DNA from: an uncultured Pelagibacteraceae bacterium
Lineage (GTDB): Bacteria > Pseudomonadota > Alphaproteobacteria > Pelagibacterales > Pelagibacteraceae
DNA length: 64,000 nucleotides
Assembly: GCA_902557215.1 (NCBI GenBank)
Contig: CACDZM010000003.1
Coordinates: 62,001 to 126,000 of the forward strand
Direction of reading: 5' to 3'
Shown here: positions 50,937 to 59,891 of the stretch, one piece after another
Position numbering within the stretch: position 1 is the stretch's first letter
Layout: the number at the start of each line of letters is the position of its first letter
Notes under the pieces: generated by a model
The model's input: only the letters and a program-made list of their open reading frames with translations
Database searches by the model: none
What the model was told of the DNA's origin: nothing
Position numbers and translations under genes: made by a program

Positions 50937-52163
50937 ATGAATTTAATAATTAGAGAAAATTTTTTCTTCTTTTTATTCTTTTTTTTACCGATTTCTATAA
51001 TCATAGGTCCAACAGTTTCTTTAATTAATATTATCGTATTAACTTTATTTTTTTTGATATTTTTTGTATTTCAAAAAAAGATAGACTTTATAAACCACAT
51101 TTCTATCAAATTAATATTAATTTTATATCTTTATTTAATTTTCAATTCTTTCATTTCACAAAATTATGAAATTGGATTATTAAGAAATTTTGGGTTTATA
51201 AGATTAATAATACTTTTTATTTTTATAAATTATTTTTTTTTCTATTATAACAAAGAAAAAAAACTTTTTGATTTATGGAGTTTAATTATTTTAGCTTTAC
51301 TAATTGACGTTTTTGTTGAATATTTTTTTGGTACAAATTTATTTGGATGGGGTGCTCCTGATCAACCTTATGGTTACAGAATAACAAGTTTTTTTAAAAA
51401 CGAGCCTATAGTTGGAGCTTATTTGGCTAGTTTTGTTTTTCTAATATTTGGGCACTTTTTAAGGGATAATAAAAAAGGATTTGCGTTTTTATTTCTTTTA
51501 GTTGTCTTTTTAGCCATAATTTGCACTGGAGAAAGGTCTAACACCATCAAGGTATTTTTAGGAATTATAATTTACTTTTTCTTTTTAGATTTTTTAAAAA
51601 TTAAAACAAAATTATTTATAATCTTATTATTTTTTTCTGCCTTTGGAGCAATATTAAGTCAATCACAATATTTAAAATCAAGATATGTTGGTCAATTTCA
51701 TAGTGATTTTTCAAGTAAAGAAAGGTTTGAAAAATTTAAAGAAAAAAATCTTTACATCAGATTGTATAAATCTGGATATTCAGTTTTTAGAAATTATCCT
51801 ATTTTTGGTGTGGGTAATAAGAATTATAGGATTGAAACATGTAAAGAGGACACTAATAATAAAAATTTAGATTACGTCTGTTTAACTCATCCTCATCAAC
51901 TATACTTCGAACTATTATCTGAACATGGTTTGCTCGGATCCATTTTGATATTAGGTATATTTTTTTTTTTAATGTTTAAAATCCTAAAATCAATTATTTT
52001 ATCAAGGAATTATATCCAAATTGGAGCGTTTATTTTTGTTTTGATAAATTTTACACCAATTTTACCAAGTGGATCTTTTTTTAGTGATTTCAATATTACT
52101 TTGTTTTGGATAAATTTTTCTATAATGTTTGCTTGTAATAAAAAAACAAATATTTTTGCATAA
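50937..52163 (+). CDS. O-antigen ligase/polymerase-like membrane protein
   Basis: 408-residue protein with about ten hydrophobic helices and the Wzy_C (WaaL/Wzy) region: a long loop before the last helices with NYPIFGVGNKNYR and THPHQLYFELLSEHGLLG, where the HPHQ...EHG pattern is typical of O-antigen ligases. It would polymerise or attach surface polysaccharide in the periplasm. It starts 10 nt after rpoD and may be read through from it. Confidence 0.8.
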   Translation: MNLIIRENFFFFLFFFLPISIIIGPTVSLINIIVLTLFFLIFFVFQKKIDFINHISIKLILILYLYLIFNSFISQNYEIGLLRNFGFIRLIILFIFINYFFFYYNKEKKLFDLWSLIILALLIDVFVEYFFGTNLFGWGAPDQPYGYRITSFFKNEPIVGAYLASFVFLIFGHFLRDNKKGFAFLFLLVVFLAIICTGERSNTIKVFLGIIIYFFFLDFLKIKTKLFIILLFFSAFGAILSQSQYLKSRYVGQFHSDFSSKERFEKFKEKNLYIRLYKSGYSVFRNYPIFGVGNKNYRIETCKEDTNNKNLDYVCLTHPHQLYFELLSEHGLLGSILILGIFFFLMFKILKSIILSRNYIQIGAFIFVLINFTPILPSGSFFSDFNITLFWINFSIMFACNKKTNIFA

Positions 52164-52196
52164 AATTATTTTTATTATGTTTATATATGTTTTTTT

Positions 52197-52271
52197 GGGC
52201 CGTTAGCTCAATAGTAGAGTACTGCATTGACATTGCAGGGGTAGTTGGAGCGTAACCAACACGGCCCACCA
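52197..52271 (+). tRNA. tRNA-Val (anticodon GAC) with atypical elbow
   Basis: The acceptor (GGGCCGT/ACGGCCC), anticodon arm (CTGCA, loop TTGACAT, TGCAG) and T stem (GTTGG/CCAAC) pair perfectly, and CCA is encoded. However, the T-loop is AGCGTAA instead of TTCRANY, and the D-loop is AATAGTA with no adjacent GG. Both sides of the tertiary elbow contact are therefore changed. The two other tRNAs in the window have normal loops. It may be a functional but degenerate isoacceptor or a decaying gene. Confidence 0.85.
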
Positions 52272-52375
52272 ATGAAAGTAAATATTTTTAACTTAAAAAT
52301 TAATCAGTTGCAGAAAATAGCTATTTCAATATACATCTAAAAAAAACTAAAGTCATTTAACTTAAACAAAATTTT
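52272..52375. other. Gap between tRNA-Val and glycosyltransferase gene
   Basis: A 104-nt AT-rich stretch. A 22-codon reading frame (52272-52340) begins on the base after the tRNA CCA, but it has no recognisable similarity and no ribosome-binding site, so no gene is called. No clear promoter was seen. Confidence 0.4.
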
Positions 52376-53080
52376 ATGAATAAAACTTTGGTAGTTGTTT
52401 TTTGCTATAATGTTGAGAAAAATATAAAGAGTATTTTAAAGAAAATTAAAAAATATTCTTTAAATAGTAAAAGAGACTTTTTATTTATTGATGATTGTTC
52501 AACTGATAATACGAAGAAAATACTCAAATTAAGAAAGATAAAAAATTCTAAGACAATTACAAATAAATATAATCAAGGATTCGGACTGAATTATAAATTT
52601 AGCATTAAGTATTCGATTACCAAAGGGTATAAAAAAATTATATTTCTCCATGGTGATGATCAATATCCAGCTCAAAAGGTACCTAATCTAGAAAAACAAT
52701 TAGATTATTCGGATTTATGTTATGGCTCAAGAAGCCTTTATAACAAAAGTATGAAAACTAATATGCCAGTTTTAAGATATATAGCAAATATAATACTAAC
52801 TAAATTTATAAATATTTTATTAAATAATGACTCGACTGAATACTTTAGTGGATTCAGAGGTTTAAGTGTTGAAAGTTTAAAAGATCTAAAACTTAAAAAT
52901 TTTGCTGATAGCTGGATTATAGAACAGCAAATACATTTCTATTTTATTAATAAAAATAAAAGAATAAAAGAAATCAAAATTCCTACAGTTTACCACAAGA
53001 CGCAGGAGTCAAATATCCCACCATTTAGCTATGTATTTTCAGTGATAATAAATACGATTCGATTTGCATTTAGATATTAA
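52376..53080 (+). CDS. Glycosyltransferase family 2
   Basis: 234-residue GT-A glycosyltransferase of the dolichyl-phosphate mannose synthase-like group. It has VVVFCYNVEKNIKSILKKI at the start, the first Asp motif FLFIDDCSTDNTKKIL, and a DxD-like LHGDDQYPAQ metal site at about residue 100. Donor and acceptor are not predictable. It ends in a TTAA shared with the convergent epimerase. It belongs to the surface-sugar cluster. Confidence 0.85.
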   Translation: MNKTLVVVFCYNVEKNIKSILKKIKKYSLNSKRDFLFIDDCSTDNTKKILKLRKIKNSKTITNKYNQGFGLNYKFSIKYSITKGYKKIIFLHGDDQYPAQKVPNLEKQLDYSDLCYGSRSLYNKSMKTNMPVLRYIANIILTKFINILLNNDSTEYFSGFRGLSVESLKDLKLKNFADSWIIEQQIHFYFINKNKRIKEIKIPTVYHKTQESNIPPFSYVFSVIINTIRFAFRY

Positions 53081-54105
53081 AATTCTCTTTTTGCATATTT
53101 TTTAAACATTTTTAAACCCTCTGTGACTTTGATAGAAGGAATATAATTAAATTCATCTTTTAAATTTGATACATCTGGGCATCTTCTTAGTGGTTCGTTT
53201 CGAGGATAATTTTTTGGATATTCAATATTTTTAATCTTAATTGATTTTTCACCCATAACTTTTTTAATTTTTTTTGCTAGTTTGTAAGCGCTTATTTCCT
53301 CATTAGAATTACCAATGTTATAAACAAATTTCTTTCCTAAAAAGCATACATTTATAATTTGGGGAATAGCATCTATTATATGACAGTAAGTTCGAGTTTG
53401 ATTACCATTAGAGAAAGGAAATATTTTTTTCTTATTAATAGCAGTATAAAAAAATTGTGGTATTACTCTTTTGTCATTTTTTTTCATTCCATTACCATAA
53501 AAGTTAAATGGCCGTATTATTTTGCAGTTTAAATTAAATTGGTTTTTATAGATATAGGTATAAGTCTCACCAGCTCTTTTACTTTCATCGTAGCAAGACC
53601 TATCACTAATACTTGAAACTTTTCCCTCGTAAGTTTCTTTTGTTGGAATATTTTTTATATCTGGGTTTCCGTAAATTTCACTTGAGCTAAAAAAAACAAA
53701 TTTACTTTTTTTTCTTAACGAAAAATCTAAGAAAATTTTGCATAATTCACTATTCAAATAAAATGTCTCTAAGGGCTTTAACTTATAAAAGACCGGGGAA
53801 GGAATTCCCGCTAAATGTATTACTAAATCAATAGGTTTATTTAGATTAAACTTTACCAACTTGAATAAATCTTTTTTATAGAAATAGAAATTTTTTTTAT
53901 TTGTATTTTTAAAAAACTTAGGCTTGATAATATCTAACCCATAAATTTTAAATTTTTTCTCAAATTTTTCATTTAACAAAGTGTTAATTAAGTAATTTCC
54001 TATAAATCCCGAACATCCAGTTATTAAGATATTTTTGATTTTATTTTTTTTTAAAAATAAGAAATTAATTTTTTGACAAATTATATCTAAAGATTTCTGA
54101 TCCAT
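53077..54105 (-). CDS. NAD-dependent epimerase/dehydratase
   Basis: 342-residue extended SDR acting on nucleotide sugars. It has the NAD motif ILITGCSGFIGNYLI, LVIHLAGIPSP, the catalytic SCYDESKRAGE (Tyr and Lys), and the RPFNFYGNGM and YNIGNSNEEISAYKLA segments of UDP-glucuronate decarboxylase/GDP-sugar epimerase relatives. Exact chemistry is unknown. It starts directly upstream of the methyltransferase end in a co-directional run of four genes. Confidence 0.85.
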   Translation of the reverse strand: MDQKSLDIICQKINFLFLKKNKIKNILITGCSGFIGNYLINTLLNEKFEKKFKIYGLDIIKPKFFKNTNKKNFYFYKKDLFKLVKFNLNKPIDLVIHLAGIPSPVFYKLKPLETFYLNSELCKIFLDFSLRKKSKFVFFSSSEIYGNPDIKNIPTKETYEGKVSSISDRSCYDESKRAGETYTYIYKNQFNLNCKIIRPFNFYGNGMKKNDKRVIPQFFYTAINKKKIFPFSNGNQTRTYCHIIDAIPQIINVCFLGKKFVYNIGNSNEEISAYKLAKKIKKVMGEKSIKIKNIEYPKNYPRNEPLRRCPDVSNLKDEFNYIPSIKVTEGLKMFKKYAKREF

Positions 54106-55356
54106 TTATCTATATATCTTAAATTTTGGAAGCATTAAAATGTATTTAGTTTTTTTTGGTAAATTTTTCGCTTTCCACTTATTTTTTATTTCTTTAAATA
54201 AATGCCAGGCAAATATAATTATTATATCGGGCTTTTTTTTTATTAAAATTTTACTATCTACGATTTTTATGCTCGTACCGGCAATATAATTGTTTAATTT
54301 TAATGATGTTGGTTGCTCTGCTATGTAACTAAGTTTATCTTTTAAGAATGAAAAATAATTAAGTATTACAGAAGCTCTTGCAGGGAAAGCCTTGCCAATT
54401 ATCGATAATTTAGGATTTTTATTTAAAAAATTCTGCAAATCAATTTTAGCTTTCTCTATTTTCTCTTTAAAACTTATATAAGTACTTAATTCATCTAATT
54501 TTGATTTTTTTTCTTTATCTAAAATCTGCTTAATATTTTTTGAAATCTTGAGTTTCTTTTTTCCAAAATGTGCTTGTATATTTCCATTATATCTCTCAGT
54601 GGTATAAGCATCTACTATGTTTAATTTGTAATATTTCATTAATTTAATTAAACTTTTAAGAGAATATGTTCTTAAATGTTCGTGGTAAAAACTATCAAAC
54701 TGAACTTTTTCAACTATATCTTTCAAATAATGATTTTCTAGAACAAAAATTCCATTTTTTGATAGCAACACATTTACAGCTTTAATAAATTCTTTTAGTT
54801 CACCTGTATGTGCAAAAACATTTGTTGTAGTAATTAATTTTGCTTTTCCAAATTTTCTTAATATTTTATTTGCAGACTTTGTATTAAAAAAATCCTGAAA
54901 AGTTTTTATTCCACCTTTTTTAGCATAAAAAATTGTGTTTGTTGGCTCTACGCCAACTAAATTCCAATACCCTAATTTCTTGAATGACTTTAATAAAGTT
55001 CCATCGCTACAACCAATATCTACTATAAGGTCATCTTTTTCTAATTTATATAAACTAACTAATTTTTTCGCTAAATCGAATAAATTTTTTTCAACTGTTT
55101 TTGATATGCCAGGGATGTAGTGATAATTTTTATTGTATAATTTTTTATCACCAACTATGAAATTATTTTGTAGTAGTCTACAAGATTTACATAAGTATAT
55201 TTTAATAGGATAAATTGTTGCTGGTAAGTTTTTATTTTTTTCGACCAATAGATCATCCGCCAAAGGCTGAAAACCTAAGTCAATTACAAGATTAATATTC
55301 TTAGAATTACATATTTGACAAAAATTTATAAACCCTTCCTTAAAAGTATGTTTCAT
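54106..55356 (-). CDS. Sugar C-methyltransferase-type SAM enzyme
   Basis: 416-residue three-part methyltransferase like those that C-methylate NDP-deoxysugars. There is an N-terminal zinc-binding part (CQICNSKN and CKSCRLLQ cysteines), a SAM domain (VDIGCSDGTLLKSF; TTNVFAHTG; FYHEHLRTYSL), and a C-terminal domain (IIGKAFPARASVILNYFSF). No separate acceptor can be predicted. It overlaps the Gfo/Idh gene by 4 nt. Confidence 0.85.
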   Translation of the reverse strand: MKHTFKEGFINFCQICNSKNINLVIDLGFQPLADDLLVEKNKNLPATIYPIKIYLCKSCRLLQNNFIVGDKKLYNKNYHYIPGISKTVEKNLFDLAKKLVSLYKLEKDDLIVDIGCSDGTLLKSFKKLGYWNLVGVEPTNTIFYAKKGGIKTFQDFFNTKSANKILRKFGKAKLITTTNVFAHTGELKEFIKAVNVLLSKNGIFVLENHYLKDIVEKVQFDSFYHEHLRTYSLKSLIKLMKYYKLNIVDAYTTERYNGNIQAHFGKKKLKISKNIKQILDKEKKSKLDELSTYISFKEKIEKAKIDLQNFLNKNPKLSIIGKAFPARASVILNYFSFLKDKLSYIAEQPTSLKLNNYIAGTSIKIVDSKILIKKKPDIIIIFAWHLFKEIKNKWKAKNLPKKTKYILMLPKFKIYR

Positions 55357-56300
55357 TTTAGCTTTGTATTTATGTGCTTAATAATCTTAAAAGTTTTATA
55401 GGTTAGAAATTTATTTCTAGCAACATAATTTTTTGAAAAATAAAATTTTAAATTTGAATATATGTTTACTAAAGTATTTAGTCTAGAATCTTTTTGTACA
55501 ATTTTTTTTTGTGTAAAAATTTTTTTACCATCCAAAAATATTTTAAAATTAGAAAGCCATTTTCTTGTATTATTTTCAAGTAACAAATTGTTTTGATTAA
55601 AATTGGTATTTAATAAATGTTTATTCTCATTTGACTTATTACTAATAATTAGTTTTGATTTTTCTCTGTTTAAACTGAATATTAATTCTAAATAAATCGG
55701 ATTTCTATTATATATAATTTTTCTTCCGATTCTTTTAAACTTTACGTTTTTATAAATATTTACAATATTAAATATAGCATGTGGAAGATAATAATTAATT
55801 AATCCTCCGCCACTCTTTGCCTTTATTTTCCAAGTTTTTTTTTTATTAACAAAATATGCTTGTTTAAATAACCATTGATATTCAAAAGAAATTATTTTTT
55901 TTTTCGTTTTATTTATTTTTTTTTTATATATGGTCCAATTTTTTTCAAATGAAAATATAAAATTAGTTAAAAATAAAACATCTTTTGGGAACTTTTTAAT
56001 TACCTTAATGGAGTCATCTAGAAGAGGTTTCTCTAATAATAAAAGTTTAGGAAAAATTTTTTTTTTAAAAAAATAATTTAAGATTTCATTTTGAACTTTT
56101 GGTGTAGTAGCTATTGAAATCATATCAAAATTATTTTGATCGATTGCTATTTTAAAGTTGTCATATTTGGTAATTGATTTCAAATTTTTTTTACTGTAAA
56201 TATTTGGACTACATATGCTAATGTGCTTAAATTTTTTTGATTTGATCGCTGCTTTACAGTGATTTAATCCAAAATTTGAACCTATTATTAATAAATTCAT
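55353..56300 (-). CDS. Gfo/Idh/MocA-family oxidoreductase
   Basis: 315-residue NAD(P)-dependent sugar oxidoreductase, shorter than the usual 340-380. The Rossmann start NLLIIGSNFGLNHCKAAI, ISIATTPKVQNEIL and LLLEKPLLDD (the EKP motif with its catalytic Lys) are visible; the C-terminal sheet is divergent and very Lys/Asn/Phe-rich. It is probably involved in making an unusual sugar for the surface glycan. Confidence 0.8.
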   Translation of the reverse strand: MNLLIIGSNFGLNHCKAAIKSKKFKHISICSPNIYSKKNLKSITKYDNFKIAIDQNNFDMISIATTPKVQNEILNYFFKKKIFPKLLLLEKPLLDDSIKVIKKFPKDVLFLTNFIFSFEKNWTIYKKKINKTKKKIISFEYQWLFKQAYFVNKKKTWKIKAKSGGGLINYYLPHAIFNIVNIYKNVKFKRIGRKIIYNRNPIYLELIFSLNREKSKLIISNKSNENKHLLNTNFNQNNLLLENNTRKWLSNFKIFLDGKKIFTQKKIVQKDSRLNTLVNIYSNLKFYFSKNYVARNKFLTYKTFKIIKHINTKLK

Positions 56301-56337
56301 TTTTTTATATTTTCATAAAATGTTTTGCAAAAAACAT

Positions 56338-58164
56338 TTAATTTACAATTAAATTTGGGTTTTCATTATAATAAAATTTTGCACACGGTTTATCATTAAT
56401 TTTATTTTTCGAAATTTTATTTGTATAATTTTTAACATTAAAATGAAAAATTTTTGAATATAGACCATTGTCTTGATCTCTCGTAAGAACCCATAATGGA
56501 TATTCCAAAGTTCTCCAATTAGTTTTATCTCCATCTATTCCAATTATCTTACAATTAATTTCAACAACCTTATTAGAAACTTTTTTGTAGGTTTTGTATT
56601 TTTCAAAGTTAAATGTAAAATAAAGTTTTTCTCTATTATTATGTATGAAATACGGCGGTTTAATTTTTAATCCCAATATAGAGTCTTTTTCTAAACTAAA
56701 TAATATTGGCCTTGTATGATTCATTAGCAAATAAGGCAAACTAAAAGTAAAAAGAATAATTGAGACAAATAAATAAAATCTAATTGACTTTATTTTATAA
56801 AATCCAAAACTTACAATCGGCGCAAATAATATGAAAAAAGGTAACAATAGTCTATTAGCATGAGGGTTCCATTTCAGGATAATTGAAAATAACAAAAAAC
56901 TTATAATTAAATTAATTACATATATCATTATTGACGGTTTGAGATTACGATTAAAGCTTAAAACAAAAATTACAAAAATTATTATAAAAAAATGTAAAGT
57001 GTTCGATGCATAACTCTCATAAAGTGAAAAAAATGTCCAGTATTCCTCTTCGAACGTTGTTCTAGGATCGGTAATAGATATCTCAAGGTAGTCATGAATT
57101 TTATGTATAAAATCTCGAACTTTATCATTAACTTTTGCACTTGGCACCATTAGATTGAACGACACATTTCTTGCAATATTTGATGATAAAACTTTAATGT
57201 TAAAATTCTCATTGACATACCCTTGTCCTTGAAAATTATGTAGACCGATTGGATTTCCATAAATTTCAAAATTCCTTTTAAATGGACCAAAATTTATGAT
57301 GAAAATTATTAAGGGAATTATAAATAATGGGACAAAGTGATTTGGTTTTTTTAACGCGATAAACAGCAGCCATATACAAAAAGGGAATGCTAAGATATAA
57401 GCTGTTTGTTTAGTTATTATAGCCAAACCTAATGAAAAAGATGAACCAAAAATGTACTTTATTAATTTAGTGTTTCTGTATCTGAGCACAAAATAAACAA
57501 ATATAACTATCCATAATGAGACGACATAATCTGTTTGGGTGCTACTACTTTGTAAAATGCCCATTGGGATAGTAGCACAAAATAAAGCGCTTAATAGTTG
57601 CGATTTTTTATTTGCTCCGAATTCTTTAGCTATTGAAGAAACTCCAATAACACACCCAATCATTGAAAACCATTGGACTAAATTTGCAAAATAATCTCCA
57701 TAAAATAATAATTGCAAATGAAGTATTACAAATTCAGAAAATGGTGATACAAAAAGTTGACGTGGAATTGAAGTTGGGTAATATTCCACATTATTATTTT
57801 GTATCCAATGCATTACTCTGGGCATATGATAACTAAGAGAGTCAGGAGAGTTAGGTGGATAAATAAGAGCTGTAAAAAAAGTTATAATTAATATTACACA
57901 GATTAAAATTAAATATAATAAATTTAAATCATAAATAATTTTCTTTTTTTTAAATCTATCGTAGAGACGTGATGCTAATGATTGTCTAAATTTATAAAAT
58001 GTAAAAAAAAATAAAATTATCCAAAAAATGAAAATAGAGATCCTATTTATCAATCCCAAAAAACTTAAAAATTCCGTTGTAAATACAATAAAAAAACCAA
58101 ATGAAATATAGCTCCATAAAAAAAATTCTCTTATTGTCTCTCTATTTCCCTCTTTTTCTAGCAT
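56338..58164 (-). CDS. ArnT/GT39-like membrane glycosyltransferase
   Basis: 608-residue protein with about a dozen hydrophobic helices and a large first periplasmic loop region (ALIYPPNSPDSLSYHMPRV; SPFSEFVILHLQLL), the pattern of GT-C transferases that use polyprenyl-phosphate sugars. A C-terminal soluble part follows the last helix near residue 480. Function within surface glycan or lipid A modification is inferred. It heads the minus-strand run of the cluster. Confidence 0.75.
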   Translation of the reverse strand: MLEKEGNRETIREFFLWSYISFGFFIVFTTEFLSFLGLINRISIFIFWIILFFFTFYKFRQSLASRLYDRFKKKKIIYDLNLLYLILICVILIITFFTALIYPPNSPDSLSYHMPRVMHWIQNNNVEYYPTSIPRQLFVSPFSEFVILHLQLLFYGDYFANLVQWFSMIGCVIGVSSIAKEFGANKKSQLLSALFCATIPMGILQSSSTQTDYVVSLWIVIFVYFVLRYRNTKLIKYIFGSSFSLGLAIITKQTAYILAFPFCIWLLFIALKKPNHFVPLFIIPLIIFIINFGPFKRNFEIYGNPIGLHNFQGQGYVNENFNIKVLSSNIARNVSFNLMVPSAKVNDKVRDFIHKIHDYLEISITDPRTTFEEEYWTFFSLYESYASNTLHFFIIIFVIFVLSFNRNLKPSIMIYVINLIISFLLFSIILKWNPHANRLLLPFFILFAPIVSFGFYKIKSIRFYLFVSIILFTFSLPYLLMNHTRPILFSLEKDSILGLKIKPPYFIHNNREKLYFTFNFEKYKTYKKVSNKVVEINCKIIGIDGDKTNWRTLEYPLWVLTRDQDNGLYSKIFHFNVKNYTNKISKNKINDKPCAKFYYNENPNLIVN

Positions 58165-58358
58165 GTTAATACAAATATATTAATTTATATCATTACTAAA
58201 CAATTAAAGTAATTATGTATTAAAAAATTTTTGTAAAGAAATTTTTAATTTACCAAATACTGACAGCATTAATTCCTTATAGAGACAATTAAATTAATTC
58301 AAAAACATCTGTTCTTGTATAATTTTTAATAGTGTTGTAAAACCTAATCTATGATTAA
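58165..58358. promoter_or_regulatory. Intergenic region with promoter for the CAU tRNA
   Basis: The longest gene-free stretch (194 nt). A perfect -10 TATAAT at 58318-58323 lies about 36 nt before the tRNA, but its -35 is weak. The left part must hold the promoter for the minus-strand sugar genes; I cannot place it with confidence. No small gene or repeat was recognised. Confidence 0.5.
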
Positions 58359-58435
58359 GGGCCTGTAGCTCAGTTGGTTAGAGCAGTACACTCATAATGT
58401 ATTGGTCCCAGGTTCGAGTCCTGGCGGGCCCACCA
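58359..58435 (+). tRNA. tRNA with CAU anticodon (Ile2 favoured over elongator Met)
   Basis: Acceptor GGGCCTG/CGGGCCC, D loop with GG, anticodon stem GTACA/TGTAT with loop CTCATAA, T stem CCAGG/CCTGG with loop TTCGAGT, discriminator A, encoded CCA. It is not an initiator because the acceptor and anticodon-stem features of fMet are absent. The C4-G69 and C5-G68 pairs and the CTCATAA loop resemble lysidine-modified tRNA-Ile2, but elongator Met cannot be excluded by eye. Confidence 0.95.
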
Positions 58436-58450
58436 GAAATTAATAGTTTT

Positions 58451-59041
58451 TCATTTATTTGAAAAATTTTTTAAACTTGTAAAAAGTGCCTCTATATCTC
58501 CATCCGCGCCTTGAATTATAGAATTAAACTCCTCTTTTTGAGTTCTAGCCAGACTTAATCCCTCGATTATTAAATCTCTTATTAAGGGTTTTTCTGGATT
58601 TTTTGTATAAATTCTCCAATCAATCTTAATGGCTGGCCTTTTATCAGTTGCTGCTAAAGTGCTAGTGACTATTGTATAATTATCATTAATTTTCTCTTTT
58701 GAATTAACTTCTATAACTGGATTAGAGTATTCAGCAAGCCTACTTGAAAAACTATTTAGAAAATAATCTTTAAAAACTTTTGCGTACTCTTTCTTTTTGT
58801 CATCCGATAAAGCCTTTCTATGTTTGCCCAAAGAATAAAATCCAATGCCTCTTATATCTACAGTATCAAGAGCTATTTTTTTTAATTCTAGAATTCTTTC
58901 TTCTTTTGTTTTGTCTCCACTCAGAGTGTTAGACGCCCTATTTACTGTAGATTGAACAAAAATGTCTGGCTCAATAGAACTAGCTGTTTTAAGTGAAACT
59001 AAAAATATTATTAAATTTAAGGCAAGGAATTTTTTAATCAT
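58451..59041 (-). CDS. mlaC: MlaC-like phospholipid-binding periplasmic protein
   Basis: Shuttles phospholipid between the outer-membrane MlaA and the inner-membrane MlaFEDB transporter. The 196-residue protein has a signal peptide (KFLALNLIIFLVSLKTASS), then the Ttg2D/MlaC pattern including DYFLNSFSSRLAEYSN and IKIDWRIYTKNP...IRDLIIEGLSL. It lies 9 nt after mlaA, so the pair is an operon. The ABC components are not in the window. Confidence 0.9.
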   Translation of the reverse strand: MIKKFLALNLIIFLVSLKTASSIEPDIFVQSTVNRASNTLSGDKTKEERILELKKIALDTVDIRGIGFYSLGKHRKALSDDKKKEYAKVFKDYFLNSFSSRLAEYSNPVIEVNSKEKINDNYTIVTSTLAATDKRPAIKIDWRIYTKNPEKPLIRDLIIEGLSLARTQKEEFNSIIQGADGDIEALFTSLKNFSNK

Positions 59042-59050
59042 TATAAAAAA

Positions 59051-59839
59051 TTATTGCTCTTCGATTTCTTCCCAATCAGAGTCGTCCATTGTATTAATAA
59101 CTCCTCTTGTATTTAAAATCTTTTGTTTTCTATCTTGTAAATATAAACTTTTTACTGAAGCATAAAAATCAATAGCATTTTCCTCTAAATTATCAAAAGA
59201 CTCAATATTTTTTGCTCTAAAGTTAATGCCATCCGCTCCTCGACTCACATAATAGTCTTTTTCATTAAAGTATCTGGTATCATTTTTAACACTAACATTA
59301 TACCAGGGATCTCCTCCAAAAATATTTATCACGGAACCTGCGGTATCTCTAATAGTAGATGGACCTAAAACTGGCAAAACTATATAGCATCCCGGACCAA
59401 CCCCAGCTGTACCTAAAGATTGTCCATAGTCTTCCTTAACATATTCTGAAAAACCCATCTGTGTTGCAACATCAAAAATTCCTAAAATTCCTAGTGTGGT
59501 ATTGATTACAAATCTTCCAGTGTTTATACCTGCCTCTTTAAAATTTCCTTGAAGAATATTATTAGGTATGGTTACTAAGTTAGATAAATTGTTTAAGCTG
59601 TTTCCAACCCCTGTTCTGACTGGCGAAGGAAGAATTCGGTAGGCTTTAGCAACCGGCTCAAATAAAATTCCATCTAATGCTTGGTTAAAAGCGAATGTTG
59701 CTCTATTAAGTCCTTCAAAACAATCTTTTACATTAGACGGATCATTTTTTTTTAGTAAAAGTTCACCATCTGAGCCTGCATAAGCATTAGTAGTTAACGC
59801 AAAAGTTGTAATTAAAATTATAGCTAACTTTTTTATCAT
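59051..59839 (-). CDS. mlaA: MlaA/VacJ-family outer-membrane lipid-asymmetry protein
   Basis: Removes misplaced phospholipids from the outer leaflet of the outer membrane. From the ATG at 59839 the 262-residue protein has CFEGLNRATFAFNQALD, FEPVAKAYRILPSPVR, NIFGGDPWYNV and VLPVLGPSTIRDT, the VacJ blocks. The signal peptide (KKLAIILITTFALTTNAYAG) has no lipobox Cys; cleavage after AYA by signal peptidase I is likely, whereas enterobacterial MlaA is a lipoprotein. The upstream ATG at 59875 would spoil the signal peptide. Confidence 0.9.
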   Translation of the reverse strand: MIKKLAIILITTFALTTNAYAGSDGELLLKKNDPSNVKDCFEGLNRATFAFNQALDGILFEPVAKAYRILPSPVRTGVGNSLNNLSNLVTIPNNILQGNFKEAGINTGRFVINTTLGILGIFDVATQMGFSEYVKEDYGQSLGTAGVGPGCYIVLPVLGPSTIRDTAGSVINIFGGDPWYNVSVKNDTRYFNEKDYYVSRGADGINFRAKNIESFDNLEENAIDFYASVKSLYLQDRKQKILNTRGVINTMDDSDWEEIEEQ

Positions 59840-59891
59840 TTTAGTCTTTATAATGTATAAATTATTAAAGTACATTAACTATTTACCATAA

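Noticed and set aside
52197-58435. GGCCCACCA repeated at the ends of the two flanking tRNAs as attachment sites
   Set aside because: The match is what a shared acceptor end plus encoded CCA gives; no integrase or longer direct repeat is present.
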